Counted from the first letter of the stretch, positions 12,430 through 24,019 are shown. The stretch: 64,000 nucleotides of DNA from Sphagnum compactum (GCA_965153455.1 OZ234504.1:3286001-3350000); one strand, 5' to 3'. Translations and numbers: made by a program. The notes: generated by a model not told the origin, from the sequence alone.

Positions 12430-13270
12430 ATGAACATTGAAAGCGATGACGTAGCTTTTCAAGCTCTTCATGGCACCACAATTTCAAATATTTTCAAACT
12501 TCAGAATTTGGCACTTACTCTTCAAGAATCATAAAAAGCACAAGCACACTTTGGTTTTCCATGGTCTGGATTTTTTTCAATGTAGTAATTGCCATGTTGG
12601 TGGTTGCTTTTGCTTGTGCATTGAGAGCACATTCCTTCATTGCATGATTCTTGAATTCGTCCTTAGCTGTGCATGACCTCATGGCCTCTCCAAAACCTTA
12701 CATTCATTATAATCATCTACGTGTTCTATGCCTATTTCAATCTCTAGATATTCCTCTAGGCTATTAGATGTCCCAACATCCATCACCACTTTCCTTTTCA
12801 TTGGAGTCACCTTCTTACTTTCTTCTCTAGTTTCTGACCATCTAGGGACATCTTTAAGGATTAGGCAACAATGTATGAAAACAAAGGCATTTTATTTTGA
12901 ATGCTTTCGACTTGAAAAGCTCAAGAGCTTTTTGTAATGTATCCTCACTAAAAGTCCCACTTTGATTAAAGGCAACTACAGTATGATAGTTCCCACAATA
13001 TTTGGCCACATCATGTTTGATGAGACCCCACTTGGTTTCCAAGCTTCTAGCCAAATGCTCTCCACAAGAAGTAGGGTGATTGTTGTTGTAATGTATTACA
13101 ATTTGCTCCCAAAACACTTAATTCTTTTGGCCATTCCCTATGATTGGATCATGTGACACATGAAGAACAAAGATACACACTTGCTTTTCCTCTTCTACTA
13201 CAATTTTTGTACCCTTTCTTGCCTTCCCAACCAATGTTCTAGCATTGGATTCTTTTGTCACCATCGCCAC
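12430..13270 (-). pseudogene. PIF/Harbinger ORF1 (Myb/SANT-like DNA-binding partner) remnant
   Basis: Plant PIF/Harbinger elements carry a second protein, ORF1, that helps the transposase bind DNA. On the minus strand I read an ATG near 13264, an EEEKQVCIFVLHVSHDPIIG block (about 13150-13215) matching the family's EEDVALCRAWVHVSHD region, one stop or frameshift at about 13118, then FWEQIVIHYNNN, RSLETKWGLIKHDVAKYCG and a TLQKALELF block down to about 12860. A lysine- and methionine-rich tail region continues to about 12450 with further stops. The gene converges with the transposase remnant inside the same terminal repeats. Confidence 0.75.
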
Positions 13271-13516
13271 ACTTGATAAAACTCACACAAAAGACAAAGA
13301 AACAAAGTCAAATGTTGTTGAATGGATATATCAAGACTTTTCTAGAGGCTTGTATGTTCCACCAATTTGTGGAGCCCAACATGATAATTCTTGATGCTCG
13401 TAACTTATTTGTAACTATTAGTGACAGTTGGGGTGTGGTCCCGATGCCATTCCTTCCCAACAACGTTATGTTACTGTTACAAAACCACTTATGACCCATT
13501 ATTGGAGATGCTCTTA

Positions 13517-14560
13517 GTGGGCTCCCACTTTGAATTGGAGTCTCGATGGACTCCTGAATGTTCAAAGGGCAATTTTAGGGGTCAAAACTCATTGGATTGA
13601 AGAATTTTTTATATCATTGGAAAGCTCTTGGAGCGTAAATGTGTAAAATGGGATTGCATGACCCATTTGGGATACTTAAAACGTAAATTTTGGCCAAAAG
13701 AAGAGTGAGGAATCAAACTACCAATTTGACTCCCGACCATTAAAAGTCAGGAATCGCCTTGATTTATTTATGTGTAGGTGGCGTGCTACATACCATTGAA
13801 AAGCTCTCAATAAGGGCTAACACTTTTCTTTAGACCTCAGCTCAATCAAAGGTTTTCACAAGAGGTTATGGGCCTCCAAAGTCACGGGAATCCCAATTTT
13901 GGGAATTTCAGGACTCCCACGTTGGGAGTCTCAAGACAAAATGACATTTGGGTGCAAGCCTCATGGCCACGCACATAAAATACTATAAGGGGGAAGGTGA
14001 TGGTTTCCCTCAAGTCCGGGCCGTGATGAGTCTTGTGAATTCGTGTATGCCCGTGGCTCGTCCGTGCACCAAAAGTGCTTTAACTACGCACTAACCAACT
14101 TGTTGTTTGGTTTGTGCAAGTCCGTGTGAATAATTGACCCACTTGTCACTCATCCTAATCCCCATTTCGGAGCTCTAGCTTGCGCCTCTACCCCCGAAGT
14201 GCTACGAGCCAGGGAACGTACCCCAACTCTTTATCCTTCCACTATTTTCACCTTTGGACTCGCAGTTGAGTTTATCAAGGAGCTTGGGGGTGCATCAATT
14301 GGTTCGGGAATCGAGCAAAAAAAATATCGGATGGCCAGTATTTGTTGACAAAAATGAACTTGTCCAAATTCTCTATTTGCAACTAACATCAATAAAATGT
14401 AGTCAAAATTCCAACAATGGAAAATATACGTTTTGTTTTGATAATTTGGCTAACGAGGATGCTGAGAATATGACGGGCTAAAAGAGAAATGGTCAAAAAC
14501 TTGTGCTCTTCTTTACGCCACCCAGATAATGCACATTATAGCCTTTTACATCAATAGGAA
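13517..14560. other. Gene-free stretch right of the Harbinger element
   Basis: This holds repeated words such as GACTCCC, GGAATC and their complements (13520-13940), which looks like an old repeat, and a short frame at 14254-14481 (+) of no known family. No gene can be supported. Confidence 0.35.
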
Positions 14561-16429
14561 ATTGTCAAAACCCAACAAATTTTTTTGACACAATATCCTC
14601 GTATGTCTCTGCCATTGATGATGTAATGTGAAATAAACCTTGAGAATTAGCTTCTAAACAAAGGTCAGAAATTACTTCAACCCTACCAAACATCAAAAAC
14701 TTATTTGCTTCCATGAATAAAAACATCAACAATTTTTCATCATATTCAGCAATCACAAAAGCAACATTTTCATGACCCATAAACATGGTAACTAACCTCA
14801 TGTTTTTGAACCTTGGATCAAACATTAGAACCAACATATTATGGCCCTTTCTCTTATCAAATATATGCAAAAAAGAAATGCAAGGTAGAAGAACCTCCAA
14901 GATCTATTGTTTCACTTGAAGCATGAGCTCTTTCAACTCATGGTCAAACACATTTTTTTAATAAGTCTATCAGGAATAGGCCTAAAAGCCAACTCTTCTC
15001 GAATGTCTCAACAAGCTGATATGACAAATTGTAAGGCATCCACAAACAACCAGTGTCCACAACTCTAGTTCAAAACATAACTAGAGACAATTAAAGATAA
15101 AACTTTCAAAACTACCTCAGAGACAACCCATATTAATCATGGAGAAAGCATACAATTTTACAATGCCACAAATTGGTTATATAACATAATGCAATAGCAT
15201 TTCAAAAAATCAAGACATGTTGAAACAACAATACCCAATTTGCAAACCTACATTATCAACAACAAAAAAAATTCAAAACTATACCCAAAATCAAACCCCA
15301 TCAATTGCATTATATTTTAAATCCAAAAAACAATTCAGAAAAACATCAACTTTTATTAGCCCTTACCTAATCTTCATGGGCATGTTTGATTTTCTAGGCA
15401 TTAATCCAGAATCAATCTAAACCTTAGCTCACAGTTGGTTACCCTTGCCTGATTTTTTAGGCCATGTAATGCATTTCTAGATGGCATCTTAAGTAGCCTT
15501 TATAAATGCAAAATTTAGACCGATAGACACCTTTTCATCTATAATTGCATATTGACACACCTTTGAAAGTGCATGCCCAAAACACAAATTATCAAATGGT
15601 TGCAACAATCCTAAGCTATTGCATCATACAATAGAATTTAGGGCACTTGCACATGCCTGCAAGTTGGACCCTTCATCTTTCACATAAGTAACTAATTTAT
15701 CAGTTAGAAAAAACTTGACCAATAACTCTTGTAATTTAGGAACCATAACCATGCCGCTTGTGTCAATCACTTCAAATAGGCAAACAGTCACATGTTTCAC
15801 CCCTTAATCATTGGAGATAAAGTTTACAAACATAACAAAGATGTCGTGTGTTCATTTTGACATCCAAAGATCAAATGTGCAAGTGGCTGAAAAGCAACTA
15901 GCCAATGCAAGCTACACATAACTAACCATGGTTTTTTCTACCAAGTTGGGTAGAACATTTTCAACAAAAGCTTTCCTTGATGGGAAAATAATTCATGGAC
16001 ACAACCTATATGACAACCTTTGGAACCAGATTGATTTAATAGATTTCATAGGTAAGAGCCTTATTTAAGAAATCACAACCTTTTTTACCAAGAATTTTGG
16101 TCAAAAAAACCCTTATATGGTTTTTTTGCCCTCATGTCTAACTTGACCAAAGTGCCATTTTGGACAAGTCGTTTTGGACCTAACCATTTTGACTGGGTCT
16201 TTTTGGTTGATTTTTTTTATTAGGTTTTTTTTACTAGGTTTTTTTACTAAACCATCGTGACAATAATATAATTTGGGCAACGACCAAAAATTTATATTAT
16301 TTAAAATTTATATTAAAATATGGATTAATTAATTACCTACCCTACCCCACTTACTTAATTAATAAACCTAATAATTAATTCTGCCAAAAAATAATTTATT
16401 TATTTAACTACCAACCCTGTGTCATAGGC

Positions 16430-16585
16430 GTAAGTTAGGCCACCTAGCTTCGCCACTTAAGCTACCTAGCTAATTAAGTCACCTAAGCAGATAAAGTAGC
16501 CTAGGTTACAAGTGTGGGGACTTGAATTCCTCACTTTCACATTGAGAAGTCAAATCTTTAACCATTGCACCACCACCCCATAAGG
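16430..16585 (-). mobile_element. tRNA-derived SINE head with RNA polymerase III promoter boxes
   Basis: Read on the minus strand, a tRNA-like head shows box A TGGTGCAATGG (16562-16572), fitting TRGYNNARNNG, and 33 bases later a box B AATTCAAGTCC (16518-16528), close to GGTTCGANTCC at 8 of 11 positions. This spacing and order are those of a tRNA gene or a SINE. The sequence does not fold as a complete cloverleaf by eye and has no CCA-proximal acceptor pairing, so I call it a SINE head and not a tRNA gene. The body continues to lower coordinates into CCTAGG-type words. Confidence 0.6.
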
Positions 16586-17119
16586 TGATTTTTTTCAAAC
16601 AACATATTGTAATGAACATGATTTTGGACCAACATATTGCAATCAACTTCTATGAACTTTTTTTTCAACATATTACACTAAATGAACTTGAATGTTTTTA
16701 CACCACTTACATAAATAGGTAGGTTAGCCTTGACAGGTAAGAAGTACCTATTAATAAATGCATGTACTTAGGTAACATGTAGGTTATAGTCTATTAGGCC
16801 TTATAGTTACTTACATCACAAACTTAACATTTCATGACTTAAAAATGGAAATCATGTAACATTAGTTCATTCATAATTCGTATGTTTCACACATTAATAT
16901 CATGCATTGAAAACATATTTGACACACAGATTTATTAAAAGATGCGAAATTCGTTTGACATGCATTCATTCATAGGTTTATACATCATCCATCAACACAT
17001 TTGTCCATGTGTCAAATGTGTTCTCAATGCATGATATTCATGTGTAAAATGTATGAACTTATGAATGTACAAATTTTGCATGATTTTCATTATTAATTTG
17101 TCACATGCTAAATTTGTGA

Positions 17120-17890
17120 TGTACTTAGTCTATGATTATACCTACCTAATAAACTACTTATGCATATGTTATTTAGTAGGCTACATAGGTACCTATTAGC
17201 TTATTAATAGATTTAGCCTAAGCATACTAAGTAGGTAACCTAGCCCATTAAGTAGGTCTAGGTTTAAATTACCTATTTAATACTAAGCTAGGTTACCTAC
17301 CTAGTAGGCCTAGGTACCCTAGGTTAGGTTACATATCTACTTAGTAAGCCTAAGTTAGGCTAACCTAGGCTACTAGGCCTAGGTCAGGCTATGTACCTAC
17401 CTAGTAAGCCTAGGTGCCTAGGTTAGGCTACATACCTTGTAAGCTTAGGTGGCCTAAGCTAGGTTACATACCTAGTAGGTTTAAGCGGCTTAAGTTAAGC
17501 TACCTACTTTATAGGTCTAGGTGGCCTACGTTATGTATGTAGCTACCAAGTAAACTTCGATAGCCTAGGTTAAGCTACTATCTAGTAGGCCTAGGTGGCC
17601 TACGCTACTTACTTAGCTAGTAGGATAGGCTACTTACCTACTAAGCCTAGGTGGCTAATGTTATTTACATCATAGGCTTAGGCTATGTACCTATAATAAG
17701 CCTATGCTAGTAGGCTACTTACATGGTTAATAGGTCTAGCTAGTAAGCCTAAGTCACCTAGGATACCGACCTAAAAGGCTTACACTACCTATTACCTAAC
17801 AAGTAGCTTATTAGCCTATTAATTATGTTAGGCTAGATAGGTAGTCTAGGCCTAGCCTAACCTCTGAATTATGTTAGGTTGGGTAAATAG
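17120..17890. repeat. CCTAGG-rich degenerate tandem array
   Basis: About 770 bp consist almost entirely of variants of TAGGCCTAGGT, TTAGGCTAC and CTACCTAGTAGGCC. Spacing is irregular, roughly 20-35 bp per unit, and many units are self-complementary around AGGCCT or CCTAGG. No frame stays open. Related words also occur at 16435-16510, next to the SINE head, so the array may have grown from the SINE body. Confidence 0.75.
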
Positions 17891-18840
17891 CCTAAGTTTA
17901 ACAAGTAGAATAAATCATCAAATGAGTATGGTTCATTTGATGAAATGTCAAATCATAATGGTTAATTTGATTAAGCCATGGCCATTTTGATGGGCATTGG
18001 TCCATTTTGACCAAATCTTCAACTTGACACTTGGCCAAAAAGCTCATTTTAGTCAAATATATTGGTAATATGTAACATGTATTTTTCATGAGCCAAACCT
18101 TTAGTTAAAATGGACATACCTTTTGGTCAATGTGGACACTTCAATCAAGTTGGCCTTTTGAAAAGCCATGATTTCTTATAGTGCCTTTTAACCAAAAACA
18201 ACGTAAGGTCTTCTAAAAAACCTACATGTGTTGGATCATCTTTTCTAAATTTGTTTTCTATAGAAAAAAACCTAAATATTGTAGATGGAGAGACATGTGC
18301 CTTCTTTTTGTTAGCTTGTTGATCAAGTGGAACTTTTGTCGAAACAATGATTAAATATTCTGCCAGCTTTTTCATTAGGGCAAAATGGTCAACATCAACA
18401 TGTTTTTTCATGCTTATTATGCCATTAATTTTATGGTATGGAATCAATCTTTTCCTACACTAGTGTGCATGGCCAAGTCTAAGGACTAATAAAATTAGCA
18501 TGACAAATTATACATCTCATGATCTAGTTATGATTAAAATCTAGAGGTTGGTTTTTGTTCACCTTAAAAAATGCCTAAGTGAGTGAAATGTGATAGTGTG
18601 GCTTCCAAAGAAATCATTGTTGTCACAAATTTTCCAAATGCATTTTAGTAATGTATGCATTTGAATCATCTTTGCCAACAATAATAGCTTCTGAAATCTC
18701 TAGTTCCCCACCTTCCCGTGCAACTTGCACATTGCTAACATTGTTGCTATCATACCTTGTAGAAACTAGGGGCACTTCTCATTAGAACTAATGTCATGAA
18801 CATTCATGATAGGGCATGAAGAAGAAGCCATCACCATATG

Positions 18841-20690
18841 CAGCAAGAAACCAACATAAAATAAAACAAAAAAACTTGTGAATTGTTCATAAATTTTCCT
18901 AAATCCTAAACTCAAGAACAAGTAAAATGTGAAAGTTTAAGGTTTTGAATTTAAAGAGTAGATATTAGAGTTGTCTAGGTAGTCTCTTCAAGGTCTTTCC
19001 CCACTTGCACAACATGCCTTCAAGTAGAAACGGAAAGGATGAAATTTAGAAACAAATTTTTGTGGCTTGGTGAAAACCAATGGAGTAAATGAATAGCTAA
19101 CAAATGAAAATATGAGTGAACACAACAATTGTTGAAAGAAGCAAAGAAAGATAACTTCTCCCACCCTTGCTTCACAAATGTGCCTTGTATCAAAACACAA
19201 CATAGGTAATAACAAGGTGTAAGACAAATGAATCAATGAAACGCAATGAACAATGAAACTTCATGATCATAAACCAAAAAACATTCAAATTGTCTATAGT
19301 CAACAAACATGTAAAAAACAAAAACCTTCTTCTCCTCTATGCACTTCAGAGGTTTTATACTTGCGATGTTCCCTTGTAAAAGATTCACTCATCATGAAAA
19401 GCTCCATAGTTAATAGTCACATTCATTTGTTTGATGACACAAAGTGACAAAAAGCTCAACTTATGAACAATGCACGTTGTAGTGGTGAAAAGTGAATGCA
19501 AAAAGTGAAAGAGACATATGAATCCGGGTTTTTGGTGGATACCTTTTACATCTTTTTCCCCTTGGGTTGGGTATGGTTCGAATATGAAGTGGGGTTGGGT
19601 ACCAACTTTTTGAAATGCTAAGGTAGGAGGCAAGGCCAGGTTTAAAAATAACCAACATTCTACAAAAAACCAACACTCTACCCATAGGTCAATCAAATAC
19701 CCACTAATATTGAAGAACATACTAATGGTTATGACCTAAAGGTTTGTTTCATATTTATATCTATTATGCCCATGTCTATTGATTATGTCATATGTAGTTT
19801 GTTTCTTTAGTGTCTTTGGTCTACTCTTTTGCGTATTTGCAATTTATTGGTTTCCAATCTACTCTCATTGATGTCTTTTATTCTCAATCTTCTATGTTAA
19901 GTCTATCTTATGTTTTCAATGTCTTTCGTCTTTCATCTTCAATTTCCCTCTTCTATGTCTTCAATCTTCTAACCTTATTGTCTTTTGCTTCCTATATTCT
20001 GTCTCCCTTCTTTTGAGTCTTCAATTTTCAGTCGCTTCAATCTTTTATGTTTTCCATTTTATGTCTACATTGGTTTTTTGTCCTAAGTCTTAATCTGCCC
20101 TCTTATGTGATTTCAATCTTTTTAATCTGCCTCTTTTCTATGGTTTTAATTTTTAAGTTTTGTGTTTTATGTGTTATGGTTAGAACCTTTGTGTTTCTTG
20201 GTATTCTATTGTATTTGGTCTATGCTTTAATTGTCTTTCGAAATTTTTTGAGGAATGTGATTTCAAGGTTGGAAGATGGAACAAAGGATGAGTTTCTTAA
20301 AATCTAAACTCCTAAAACATGGCAGACGATTATCAATGTGATTCACCAATTAATAATCATTTTAGGGGAGCTAAGTTATTTAGTTGTAAGTAATATTTGT
20401 TTAGTTGATTAGTTGTAAATAATATTGGAAGAACTTCTAAATGACAAATCCATGAACCTTATAAATGTGTTCTTTGGCACAAAAATGGAAAGACCTAGTC
20501 TGTTTATTTTTCCAAGGCTTGGGTGTGTTGTGTATTATGTATTGTGTATTCTTTGCTTAAAAATTACTAGTACACAGGGCTTCATATTTGTCAAAGATCT
20601 GGACTTGGTTTTCAAAAGGGGATTTGTCAAAGAACATGGTCAAGTAACAAGAACATACACAACTAGGTTTCTGCAAGAGAACTAGGCTAG
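18841..20690. other. Gene-free stretch with a pyrimidine-rich degenerate repeat
   Basis: From 19800 to about 20170 the words TTTTCAATCTTCTATGTC and close variants recur every 20-45 bases, forming a pyrimidine-rich low-complexity array. Near 19530-19620 GGGTTGGGTA words appear that are common at the ends of hAT elements, possibly the outer end of the hAT remnant to the left. No gene is supported; the short frames here are compositional. Confidence 0.45.
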
Positions 20691-21325
20691 AAACGTGGGT
20701 AAATCATGTAACCAAACACCCGCCCTTGTCTCATACCCGCCCACCAATGGGTTTCTAAAACCCTGACCCAAGCGATTCCTTAAAACTTGGAAATGCAAAT
20801 ACTTGAACCCAGGCAGTTCTTTCCAAAAAAATTCCTTATGCCTGGACACAGTTAGGGTTCTAAAATCAAATACCCGCCCAACACTGCTATATACCCAGGT
20901 TGCACATATATACCAGTACAACACTGGTGATTATCTATATGTAAGTGTGGAAGTCCCACATAGGCAAGTAGGTAAGGAATGTATGTGGGTAAGTAGGTAA
21001 GGCACTTGGTGACTACAAGGGGACATAGACACATGTGAATGGTTAGCACGGTGGTTAGCTATGGAAAACGAATACACTGAAGATGTGTTTTCCTGTCCCA
21101 CAGCATGCATCCTGCATAGGTAGTGCTCTGGTGAGTGCTGGTTCACTCTGGCTGATGGTGTGCACTGTGTTAGCCCTCTGAGTTGTATTGTAGATCAGCT
21201 CTGCATAGGGGGTGATAATGTCTTAGATAGTTGTTGGGATAATAAGACAGTAACACGCCAGGAATAGCTGTTCCAAACATGCTTTGGAGTCTGATTGCGA
21301 TTGTGAATCTTCCTTTGTCTTCACT
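20690..21325 (+). repeat. LTR-like repeat, copy A
   Basis: This stretch is richer in GC than its surroundings. The segment TATGTAAGTG followed by CATAGGCAAGTAGGTAAGG and CACTTGGTGAC (about 20937-21013) recurs in altered form on the minus strand at 24220-24320. It includes GAAGTCCCACAT, a word common near the starts of plant LTRs, and ends with a CTTCACTTAATAATAA tail. I could not find matching primer-binding or polypurine sites, so the LTR label is provisional. Confidence 0.4.
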
Positions 21326-21359
21326 TAATAATAATAATAATATATTATTATTATTATTA
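21326..21359. repeat. Perfect AAT/ATT palindrome
   Basis: A (TAA)n run meets an (TTA)n run head to head, giving a perfect 34 bp dyad centred between 21342 and 21343. It could extrude as a cruciform, and such junctions arise easily where two microsatellites meet. Confidence 0.9.
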
Positions 21360-21362
21360 TTA

Positions 21363-22812
21363 CAAAATAATAATTATATTCAGTAGTATTGAATATTAAA
21401 CACAATAGCATCCTATAGTGTTATTGGATGGGTGTCAAGGAAACCTCTCTTGAATAATAATCCAAACACATCAGATAGCTAGGTCTACATCCAACGCAGT
21501 GAAACTTAGTCATCCAAGTGCTAATAGTAGGCCCTGAGAATGAACAAAATAAGATAAATGCTAAAGTCAATTATCTTATTTGTAAGCTTGACGAGAATAC
21601 TCATAGGTTGTGCACCCCCAAGCCAATTGTCCCAAGAGAGGGAGTGCAAATATCATATTGAGTCCATCAAACAGGGCATTTGGGAAACAAAATTTGAGGT
21701 GACCCCGAATTTCAGTTATTTTCATTTTGCCAAATCAAAGTCTCACCTCACCTCCAAGTTAATAATTCCAAAATTTGGGTCACAAAGTATCATCATATTC
21801 TATATCACATTTTGCAAGGGTTTCTTTCTGAGGAGGGTGTGCAATAGAATGAACCTAACAGGGACATGATTTGGTTGCAACAATGCCATTCTTTGATGGG
21901 TCTTAAAAGAGTCTTTTTAAACCTCTTAACATGGCCATTGGAAGCAATAAGCCTTGAAGATAAAGGGAGCACCTCTTATTTTCATTTTGTTGACAGGGAC
22001 ACTATTCACACTATATATATTTATATTCAAAACTCAATAAGTGCTACATTTTCGACATCATAATAGAAGTGATGCCATAGATGTAGTAGCAGTGCTGAAC
22101 TGTAAAGTCACAGCAGGAGTTTATGATACAATGCAAGGGGCCCAAACTGGATCCCTATGGAATAATACAAAGGAAGATGAAGGAAGTAAAAATGTCAGTT
22201 CATGGATAAATCACATTCTTGCTACAACTTTCAAACTTTATCACTCTGTTCGAGGGTGGACAATTTCTTAGCAGCGGAAATGCTGCCGCCCTCAACAGCC
22301 TGGTTCACTGATATGTTCACAAGCAGAAACAATAATGAAATATGAAATGTGGTAACACCATATCTCTTCCAAGGAAGAAACAAATGCTGGTTGGGTCACG
22401 ATAGGCTGGTCCTGTTTGGAGGGGCCCTTTAAGACTTATGATTCTTGTATGGAATTGAAATTGTCTCTAAGTTTGTCCCTGACCCATAAGGACTTTCAAG
22501 CTTTAAGTTACAGAAAGTGAAAACTTGGTCCAGTTGTGTTCATATTGTGAGATTGAAAAGCATGTATGTACATACATACATCTGGATCCAGCCTTACAGC
22601 CTTGTTCCTGAACTGGTCCGGGTTTTGACTTTTGACCCCCTGGCTTTGGTTTTTTCCTTTTCCAGGTTCCATTCTGATGCATGTCCATAGCCTTCACCCA
22701 TCTCCCTGCCAAAGTGAACCACTCACCAGTGCACCACACAGGATGGATGGTGTGTGGACTGGAAAAGCTTTTGCATTGTATTAGTGTCCTGTGCTAACCA
22801 CTCTGGGTAGCT
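21363..22812. other. Stretch without recognised gene, left of LINE fragment
   Basis: Several frames of 65-103 codons lie here on the plus strand (21558-21869, 21866-22063, 22041-22271), but none resembles a known protein. They may be upstream parts of the same decayed LINE whose zinc-binding end follows at 22813. Nothing else is supported. Confidence 0.35.
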
Positions 22813-23571
22813 TTGTCTTCCCTGGGACCCGGGAGAGTGGCACTGGCAAGCCTCCTCACAAATGGACGACTCTCCTTTTTTGGTTATTTCGTAAAGCGGG
22901 GCTACCGAAATGCAAGGAAACCCACCCATAGCGCCAACATCTGTTCCTTCATTCAAAGGTTAAACTTGCAAAACTCCACCGTTACGCAAGTTATTGTCAG
23001 AATCTGGCATAATGCCCGACCCCGAAAGGTCGGCACTCTCATATGGCTCACTTTAAACCGGGGTCTCCCGATTGGCACATGGCTACAATGCATGGGGATC
23101 CTCCCCACGTGCAAGGTTTGCACTGAGGAGGCCCCTGAATCCCCTCAACACTGTCTCCTCGAGTGTCCCCGCGCCAAACGGGCTTGGGAGGCCTTCTATC
23201 ACATATGGCAAAAATGGGGAGCGCCCAATGACATCATTCTTTCATGGCCTTTCGTCATGCTTGGTGAAGCTGTCTTCGAGAGAGAAGATGACCCCCCTGG
23301 AGTCCAAGGGTACCATGTAGGAGGCTTCTCCTACATCAGACAACCGCTTGACATCCTTCGCAGTTTTATCCTCTACTTTCTTTGGACAGAGAGATGCCGG
23401 AAGCATTTTGATAACCAGTATTCCTCTAGGAAAATCCTTCAACAAGCCTGGGTTGCTACCATTGAGGTTGGAATGGCCCTTGGAAGGCCATTAATTCCCT
23501 TCGGTCCACCCGGGACCCTAGTATTCAAGATAGGATTGAGCAAGCCTTTAAGGCGGAATGGTGCCACTTAG
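22813..23571 (+). mobile_element. LINE fragment: reverse-transcriptase C-terminal zinc-binding region
   Basis: An open frame of 252 codons matches the C-terminal zinc-binding region (zf-RVT) of plant LINE polyproteins. It contains RKVGTLIWLTLNRGLPIGTW (about 71-90), then the C..C...HC...C knuckle with C100, C103, H113 and C118, and a long conserved tail including FVMLGEAVFEREDDPPG and RQPLDILRSFILYFLWTERC. The reverse transcriptase core is absent, so this is a 5'-truncated insertion, as LINEs often are. The frame is clean over its length, which suggests a fairly young copy. Whether the N-terminal 50 residues belong is unclear. Confidence 0.8.
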
Positions 23572-24019
23572 GCATCTTTGGGGTTGATTGCGTCACCATC
23601 GTGTGGTGCTTCTTGCCCCCCCTTGTATTTCTTGGATTTCTTTAATGTTTGATGGGGCTGCTGCCTCCCTCCCCTTCTCGGGGTTTCTTCTGGGTAGCTT
23701 TGTAACAAACCAACCCTCCACATATATCTTGTGTCCCTAGTAGCCACCAAATGAAGCACCCTTTTCCTCCAAACTCCACTTAGGATCCAAGGTTCGTTCC
23801 CAATTTAACCTAGCTGTACATGCCCAAACATATGCCCACATTAGATTCCAACTCACTTCACTCACATCAAAGGTGAGACACTCATCTAACCCTAGATGAA
23901 TATATGGCTAGATCGTTGTGGACTTCCATAAATGTTTATGGCCTTGCGAACCGAAGCCACCATAACTCCGTCACATGGCTGAACTGCAAGAGGACTCCCA
24001 TGAGGGAACCGAGTGTCTC
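23572..24019. other. 3' tail of LINE fragment and flank
   Basis: After the LINE stop codon the sequence continues at moderate GC for about 180 bp (TTCTTCTGGGTAGCTTTG and similar), probably the LINE 3' untranslated region. No poly(A) tail could be placed. Nothing else is recognised. Confidence 0.35.

Larger units (their letters stand above)
10533..13513. mobile_element. PIF/Harbinger DNA transposon, complete but inactive
   Basis: The left end AAGCATCTTCAACAAG (10533-10548) pairs with the right end, whose reverse complement is GAGCATCTCCAATAAT (13498-13513), agreeing at 12 of 16 positions. Both ends are flanked by TTA (10530-10532 and 13514-13516), the three-base target duplication typical of PIF/Harbinger. 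The interior holds the two genes expected of the superfamily: a DDE transposase remnant on + and an ORF1 SANT-like remnant on -, facing each other. Both are broken, so the 2981 bp element should not move by itself. Confidence 0.85.
16063..18177. mobile_element. 2.1 kb insertion inside the hAT remnant, MULE-like or unclassified
   Basis: The insertion interrupts the hAT frame between the KRHY and PMKSIKSIW blocks. Its ends are inverted: AAGAAATCACAACC near 16067 and AAGAAATCATGGC read inward from 18177 on the opposite strand share the first nine bases, with weaker similarity (TTGACCAAA and CCATTTT words) continuing inward. The flanks resemble a duplicated target, AGAGCCTT at 16055-16062 and AGTGCCTT at 18180-18187, seven of eight bases. 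An 8-9 base duplication with long imperfect inverted ends would suit a MULE-like element, but no transposase is present. The interior carries a SINE head and a CCTAGG-rich array. Confidence 0.55.
14565..18840 (-). pseudogene. hAT-family transposase remnant (split by insertion)
   Basis: On the minus strand the pieces of a plant hAT transposase with an RNase H-like fold follow one another. An N-terminal part (about 18830-18180) has a C..C.H zinc-finger-like segment, then GIISMKKHVDVDHFALMKKL and SIENKFRKDDPTHVGFLEDL. After a 2.1 kb interruption the chain resumes at about 16045 with IKSIWFQR, FPSRKAFVENVLPNLVEKT, FSATCTFDLWMSK (about 15875), LFEVIDTSGMVMVPKLQELL, YVKDEGSNLQACASAL and CFGHALSKVCQYA (about 15555). 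The C-terminal part (14900-14565) contains MLVLMFDPRFKNMRLVTMF. Many stops and frameshifts show it is dead. hAT termini and the eight-base target duplication were not found. Confidence 0.8.

Noticed and set aside
16515-16585. Possible tRNA gene
   Set aside because: Box A and box B are present, but no full cloverleaf with acceptor stem could be built, so a SINE head is more likely.
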